Origin: CAZJHD01 sp964545855
Lineage (GTDB): Bacteria > Planctomycetota > UBA1135 > JACQFD01
Assembly: GCA_964545855.1 (NCBI GenBank)
Contig: CAZJHD010000013.1
Span: 1 to 64,000, forward strand
Direction of reading: 5' to 3'
Length of the DNA stretch: 64,000 bases
Shown: piece by piece, positions 60,288 to 64,000 of the stretch
Layout of the letters: each line of letters begins with the position of its first letter
Numbering within the stretch: position 1 is the first letter of the stretch
Notes under the pieces: generated by a model
What the model was told of the DNA's origin: nothing
The model's input: only the letters and a program-made list of their open reading frames with translations
Databases searched by the model: none
Program-made: the position numbers and the translations under genes

Positions 60288-60950
60288 ATGAGCACGAGCG
60301 AGTCCAAGACGTCGATCCTGTTGTCGCGCTGGAGCGCAGGAGACGAATCCGCTCTGGCGGCGCTGCTGGAGCGGCACCTCGACTGGCTGCGCGCCGAGGT
60401 GAAGCGGCGCCTCTCGCCCGCACTCGCGGCGAAGGTCGAAGCGGACGACTTCGTGCAGGACGCCATGGTGAACTTCCTGCGCTTCGCTCCGCGGTTCGTC
60501 GTCTCCGACGACCGGCAGTTCCGTGGTCTGCTGCTGCGAATCGTCGAGAACCTCCTCCACGACCGGTACGACCAGTTCACGGCGCGGCGCCGGCAGATCG
60601 CGAAGGAGCGGCCGCTCCCGACGGACTCGGTGCTCCATCTCGACCCGCCCGACGCGTCGAGCGGCGGAACTCCGAGCCGCATGGCCATGCGCCACGAGCG
60701 CGAGTCGTGGATCCGCATGGGCCTCGAGATCCTGGAGCCCGCCGCGCGCGAGTTGATCGTGCTCCGCGACTGGGACGGCCTCACCTTCGCGCAGATCGGC
60801 GAGCGGCTCGGGGTCCCCGAGAACACGGCCCGCATGCGCTACGTCCGCGCCGTCGATCGCTTGGCGCGGCTCGTCGCGCAACTCCGGCGCGGCGGCGTGG
60901 AGGCGGCGCTCGATGCGAGGGCGCGCGACGAGGGCACAGGCCCATCGTGA
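60288..60950 (+). CDS. ECF-family RNA polymerase sigma factor
   Basis: A 220-residue sigma-70-type factor of the extracytoplasmic-function class. Region 2 spans about 10-95 (DESALAALLERHLDWLR, ADDFVQDAMVNFLR) and region 4 about 145-205 (ILEPAARELIVLRDWDGLTFAQIGERLGVPENTARMRYVRAVDRLARLV), with a helix-turn-helix for the -35 element. No anti-sigma gene is adjacent; the upstream Ser/Thr kinase is the likely regulator, as is known for kinase-linked ECF groups in Planctomycetota. It starts 58 bp after the kinase gene and its stop overlaps the next GTG by four bases. The giant surface-protein gene on the other side is a plausible target. Confidence 0.94.
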   Translation: MSTSESKTSILLSRWSAGDESALAALLERHLDWLRAEVKRRLSPALAAKVEADDFVQDAMVNFLRFAPRFVVSDDRQFRGLLLRIVENLLHDRYDQFTARRRQIAKERPLPTDSVLHLDPPDASSGGTPSRMAMRHERESWIRMGLEILEPAARELIVLRDWDGLTFAQIGERLGVPENTARMRYVRAVDRLARLVAQLRRGGVEAALDARARDEGTGPS

Positions 60951-61969
60951 GGAGTTCGCGCCACGTCGCGTGGAATGCCGGCCTCGCTGCGCTCCTCCTC
61001 GCCTCGTGCGCGGCGCCCGAGTCCGCGGAAGCGCTGCCGCTCCCCGACGACCCCTACGTCCTCGTCCTCGGCACCGCGCAGGACGGCGGCCTCCCGCAGA
61101 TCGGCTGCGAGGACGCGAGCTGCCGCGCGGCGCGCGCGACGGGGGCCGGACGCCGGCGCGTCGCGTCGCTCCTGATCGTCGACCCCGCGAGCGGGTCGCG
61201 CTGGCTCGTCGACGCGACGCCGGATCTCCCGGAGCAGGCGGAGCTCGCACGCGGACACCCGCCGACGCGGCGCGCCGAGGGGCCGCGGCCGCCTCTCTTC
61301 GACGGGATCCTCCTCACGCACGCCCACACGGGCCACTACACGGGGCTCGTCCACCTCGGTCGCGAGGCCTACGGCGCGCGCGCCCTGCCGGTCCACGCGT
61401 CGCCGCGCATGGCGGAGTTCCTCCGCACGAACGGTCCCTGGAGCGAGATGGTCCGCGACGGACACGTGACGCTGCTCGTGCTCGAGCCGGGCGGCGAGGC
61501 GCTCCGCCTCGGCGAGCGGATCACCGTCGAGCCCTTCCGCGTCCCCCACCGCGACGAGCTCTCGGACACGCTCGCGTTCCTGATCCGCGGTCCGGAGCGC
61601 TCGGTCCTCTACGTCCCCGACGCCGACCGCTTCGAGGGCTGGAGCCCACCTCTCGAATCGCTCCTCGCCCGCGCCGACGCGGCGCTCCTCGATGGCACGT
61701 TCTTCTCCGGCGACGAGGTGCCGGGGCGCGACCTCTCGAAGATCCCGCACCCCTTCGTCGCGCAGTCGATCGAGCGCTTCGCCGCGCTGCCGGCCCGCGA
61801 GCGCGCGAAGATCCGCTTCACGCACCTGAACCACACGAACCCCGCCGCCGACCCGGCGAGCCCCGAGGCGGCGCGCGTGCGCGCCGCCGGGATGGCGATC
61901 GCGAGGGACGGCGACGTGATCCCGCTGGGCGCCGACGAGGCTGCACCGAGCGAACCCGGGGTGCGTTGA
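60947..61969 (+). CDS. Lipoprotein of the metallo-beta-lactamase fold (PqqB-like)
   Basis: A 340-residue lipoprotein with lipobox LLASC (C21). The body follows the PqqB-like branch of the metallo-beta-lactamase fold: VLVLGTAQDGGLPQIGC near the start, the metal motif THAHTGH (H125, H127, H130), RVPHRDELSDTLAF, VPDADRFEG, LLDGTFFSGDE and RFTHLNHTNPA. The aspartate normally found in HxHxDH is glycine (G129), as in PqqB-like members, so one metal site may be altered. No other PQQ genes are nearby. Its GTG overlaps the sigma-factor stop (GTGA), so it is co-translated with it. The final bases are duplicated at 40686-40711. The substrate is unknown. Confidence 0.88.
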   Translation: MRSSRHVAWNAGLAALLLASCAAPESAEALPLPDDPYVLVLGTAQDGGLPQIGCEDASCRAARATGAGRRRVASLLIVDPASGSRWLVDATPDLPEQAELARGHPPTRRAEGPRPPLFDGILLTHAHTGHYTGLVHLGREAYGARALPVHASPRMAEFLRTNGPWSEMVRDGHVTLLVLEPGGEALRLGERITVEPFRVPHRDELSDTLAFLIRGPERSVLYVPDADRFEGWSPPLESLLARADAALLDGTFFSGDEVPGRDLSKIPHPFVAQSIERFAALPARERAKIRFTHLNHTNPAADPASPEAARVRAAGMAIARDGDVIPLGADEAAPSEPGVR

Positions 61970-62074
61970 GTCGGCCGAGCAGGGCTCGTCGTTCCGTCCA
62001 CGCCGCGCGAGACTGGAACTCGGCCTCACCGCTCTTCGTCGGGGTTCCTCCCCGCCTCGACCACTCGGATCGTC

Positions 62075-62893
62075 ATGAGCACTCCATTCGGATTCGGCCG
62101 CCTCGTGTCACTCTTCTCGAGTCGGCGTGTCTGGACGAGCGCGGCTCTGCTCGCTGTCGGCTCTCCCACGACGATGGCGATCCAGAGCGGCGCGACTGCC
62201 TCCCGCCAGGTCCCCGCGAAATCGACTCGGCAAGCCGCGCGGGCCGTGCTGCAGGACGTGCGGGATCTTGCCCGCTCGCTGAGCGTCCTCGCACTCGAGC
62301 TCGACCACGCGGCGGCGAGCCGAGTCGCTCTTTCGGTGTCGACCGTTGCAGACGGCGAGCTCCGGACGAACGAGCTCCTCCCTTCCCTCGGTTGGGAGAG
62401 CGCCGCCAAGAAGGCGACGGAGGCAATGGCCTGCTTGCACGCACTTGGAGCGGAGATCACGGGCGAAGGCCAAGCGCTCGAGCAGGGCTACGCCCAATTC
62501 CAGAGGAAGACTCTGTTCTGGTTCGGTCCCGCCACGCCGTTCTGCTACCTCGATCTGCGATCGGTGGATGCCTGGATGGAGGACAACGCGGTGAGAGTTC
62601 GCGTCTCCGCATCCGTCCTCGGCGGACCTCGTGTGGGCTTCGTCTTCTCCGACGCGGCGAATCCGAGCTTCCTGCTTCCTGGAGGGACGATCGAGTCGAT
62701 GAGCTGGGACAGCCTTGTCGTCACGATCGAAGGCCGCTTCTCTCGTCGGCCCCCTTCGGTCTACCCCAACGGAAGCGTCGTCCAATTCGACCTGGTCGTC
62801 GTCGCGACTCCATTCTCGGGTTTTCGCGCGCAACTCGCCTTGGCCCGCGGGGAGTTCCAGCGCTTTCCCATCCACGCCGTCGTCAGGGAGTAG
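62075..62893 (+). CDS. Secreted protein of unknown function
   Basis: A 272-residue protein with an N-terminal hydrophobic segment (VWTSAALLAVGSPTTMA) that could serve as signal or anchor. Residues 50-135 are helical (RAVLQDVRDLARSLSVLALELDHAA, SAAKKATEAMACLHALGAEI). The second half is beta-rich: FWFGPATPFCYLDLRSVDAWMED, VRVRVSASVLGG, and LVVTIEGRFSRRPPSVYPNGS. No catalytic motif is visible. It ends in an 11-bp overlap with the convergent hydrolase gene. Its base composition looks slightly less GC-rich than its neighbours, but this was not measured. Confidence 0.65.
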   Translation: MSTPFGFGRLVSLFSSRRVWTSAALLAVGSPTTMAIQSGATASRQVPAKSTRQAARAVLQDVRDLARSLSVLALELDHAAASRVALSVSTVADGELRTNELLPSLGWESAAKKATEAMACLHALGAEITGEGQALEQGYAQFQRKTLFWFGPATPFCYLDLRSVDAWMEDNAVRVRVSASVLGGPRVGFVFSDAANPSFLLPGGTIESMSWDSLVVTIEGRFSRRPPSVYPNGSVVQFDLVVVATPFSGFRAQLALARGEFQRFPIHAVVRE

Positions 62894-63599
62894 CCGCCAC
62901 TCCCACCGCCCGCCGCACGAACGCGTCGATCGGCGGCACGAGCTCCGAAGGCAGGCCGTGGCCGCCGTCGTGGAGGAGCGTCTCCACGGCAATACCGCGC
63001 GAGCGCAGCTTCTTCACCTCGGCGATCTGCGGCTCGGGCTTCACCGCCTCGTCGCGCTTTCCATGCACGACGAGCACCGGGAAGCCCGCCGCCCGCGAGA
63101 GCGGCTCATCGAGGATCTCGCTCTTGATGCGGCAGGCGATCGCCACGAGGCCGCACCAGCGATCCGGCGCGCCGAGGGCCGTCACCGCCGCGAGGTAGCC
63201 GCCCTGGCTGTAGCCGAGCATCGCGATGAAGCTGCGATCGATCGGCTGCCCGTCACACGCCGCGTCGACGGCGCGCTCCACGTGCGCGGCGCCGAAGGCG
63301 AGCGCGCGGCGGAAGTCGGGCTGATCGCCGGTGTACTGATACCAGGCGCGCCCAACGCGCCGCACGGCGCCGTCCCGCAGCTCGACGGGGAAGGGACCGT
63401 CGGGCCAGAGCCGCGCGTAGGGCGCGCCGTCGAGACCCTCCAGCCGCTCGGCGAGCCGGTCGCCGTCGTCGCCGAAGCCGTGGAGACCGACGAGGAGCGG
63501 GAAGCCTTCCTTCGGAGGCTTGCCTCCGGGGAGATCGAGGCGGAACGACGCCGGCCACGCGACCTCGACGGTGCCGCGGACGACGCGTCCCGCGCCCAC
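62883..63599 (-). CDS. Alpha/beta hydrolase of the phospholipase/carboxylesterase type
   Basis: A 238-residue cytosolic hydrolase starting at a GTG with GAGGAG nine bases upstream. The nucleophile is Ser131 in GYSQGGY; the acid is likely the aspartate in HGKRDEAV and the histidine lies in DGGHGLPSE. The oxyanion motif LLVGLHGFGDDGDRL and the short length fit the YpfH/EstB-like esterases of the phospholipase/carboxylesterase family. Substrate is unknown; small esters or acyl groups are usual. It is 12 bp downstream of the ferredoxin gene on the same strand and probably co-transcribed, and it converges with the 272-residue gene. Confidence 0.88.
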   Translation of the reverse strand: MGAGRVVRGTVEVAWPASFRLDLPGGKPPKEGFPLLVGLHGFGDDGDRLAERLEGLDGAPYARLWPDGPFPVELRDGAVRRVGRAWYQYTGDQPDFRRALAFGAAHVERAVDAACDGQPIDRSFIAMLGYSQGGYLAAVTALGAPDRWCGLVAIACRIKSEILDEPLSRAAGFPVLVVHGKRDEAVKPEPQIAEVKKLRSRGIAVETLLHDGGHGLPSELVPPIDAFVRRAVGVAATP

Positions 63600-63611
63600 G
63601 CGCGCCGCTCC

Positions 63612-64000
63612 TCAGGCCTTCTCGCCGGAAGTCTCGGCTCCGGCCGCCCCCGGCGCGCCGGTGGCGGCTCCCTCCGGCTCCGCGCCCTTGCCCTTCTCGT
63701 CCTTCTTCTCCTTCTTCTCCTTCTTCGGCGGCGCCACCTCCTCGGGGCGCACGGGCCGCTCCACGATCCCGCGCTCGCGCGCGATGCTCTGCGTCGGGTT
63801 CGCCTTCTTGAGCTTCGCGTCGTACTGCGGATTCCGCTGGCCGATCCGGTCGAGCTCCTCCGTCACGCCGCGGCCGAACCAGTTGTAGGGCTGGGTCACG
63901 ACGGTGAGATCCCCCTTCACGACGGTCTGGCACGAGAGGCGGAACTCCTCCTCGTGGCCGATCCGCCCCGCCGGCAGGTGCGGCGTGAGCGGGTCGTAGA
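63612..64000 (-). CDS. 2Fe-2S ferredoxin-like protein, 5' end cut by the window
   Basis: Only the C-terminal 128 residues or so lie in the window; the frame is open through 64000, so the start is outside. EEFRLSCQTVVKGDLTVVT is the closing strand of plant-type 2Fe-2S ferredoxins, with the fourth cluster cysteine in LSCQ. Beyond the fold is an unusual extension: NWFGRGVTEELDRIGQRNPQYD, then a lysine/glutamate stretch (PPKKEKKEKKDEKGKG) and an Ala/Gly/Pro tail. The tail may mediate docking. It precedes the esterase gene by 12 bp. The other three cysteines cannot be seen. Confidence 0.75.
   Translation of the reverse strand, partial: YDPLTPHLPAGRIGHEEEFRLSCQTVVKGDLTVVTQPYNWFGRGVTEELDRIGQRNPQYDAKLKKANPTQSIARERGIVERPVRPEEVAPPKKEKKEKKDEKGKGAEPEGAATGAPGAAGAETSGEKA

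Overview
The window is a high-GC stretch (about 70% G+C by eye) of a Gram-negative bacterial chromosome. Several traits point to the Planctomycetota or a close relative: a Ser/Thr kinase fused to a formylglycine-enzyme-like domain next to an ECF sigma factor, very large secreted beta-repeat proteins, HEAT-repeat proteins, and secreted proteases that end in a shared beta-rich C-terminal module. This is inference from gene content; there is no rRNA or other taxonomic marker. No tRNA, rRNA, insertion sequence, prophage or CRISPR array was seen.

Layout. 0-4 kb: a secreted YXWXXGY-like protein, a HEAT-repeat membrane protein and a small cysteine-rich secreted protein, then metF. 4-5.6 kb: a delta-1-pyrroline-5-carboxylate dehydrogenase. 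5.8-13.6 kb: a tightly overlapping run of a soluble hybrid sensor kinase and a complete BMP-family (nucleoside-type) ABC importer. 13.7-19.5 kb: a secreted HEAT-repeat protein, a GlsB/YeaQ-type membrane protein, a membrane protein with a spermidine-synthase-like domain, and a Tat-exported protein of unknown function. 19.6-26.5 kb, minus strand: a lipoprotein that fuses an M14 carboxypeptidase to an S9 dipeptidyl-peptidase-like enzyme, and an M36-like zinc protease. 26.8-31.1 kb: a three-subunit periplasmic molybdenum hydroxylase of the PaoABC type with a small Cys-rich companion.

31.2-37.4 kb holds the most striking unit: Rieske protein, cytochrome b, octaheme HAO-like cytochrome, NapA nitrate reductase, and a NapB-like cytochrome that has duplicated from two to four hemes. 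No NapC, NapD or NapGH is present here. The natural reading is a quinol-to-nitrate respiratory chain in which a Rieske/cytochrome b complex replaces NapC and the octaheme protein handles nitrite or another nitrogen oxide.

37.4-46.4 kb: a TolC-like outer-membrane protein, a matrixin-like protease, a lipoprotein, and two tandem lamin-tail-domain paralogues with different C-terminal tips. 46.5-56.9 kb: one 3461-residue secreted repeat protein with 12 copies of a beta-rich unit and perfect DNA repeats up to 509 bp. 57.1-62 kb: the kinase/sulfatase-modifying-like protein, the ECF sigma factor and a lipoprotein metallo-beta-lactamase-fold protein, probably one operon divergent from the giant gene. 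The right edge carries a secreted unknown, an alpha/beta hydrolase and the end of a 2Fe-2S ferredoxin gene cut by the window. Positions 1-252 hold no gene I can support.
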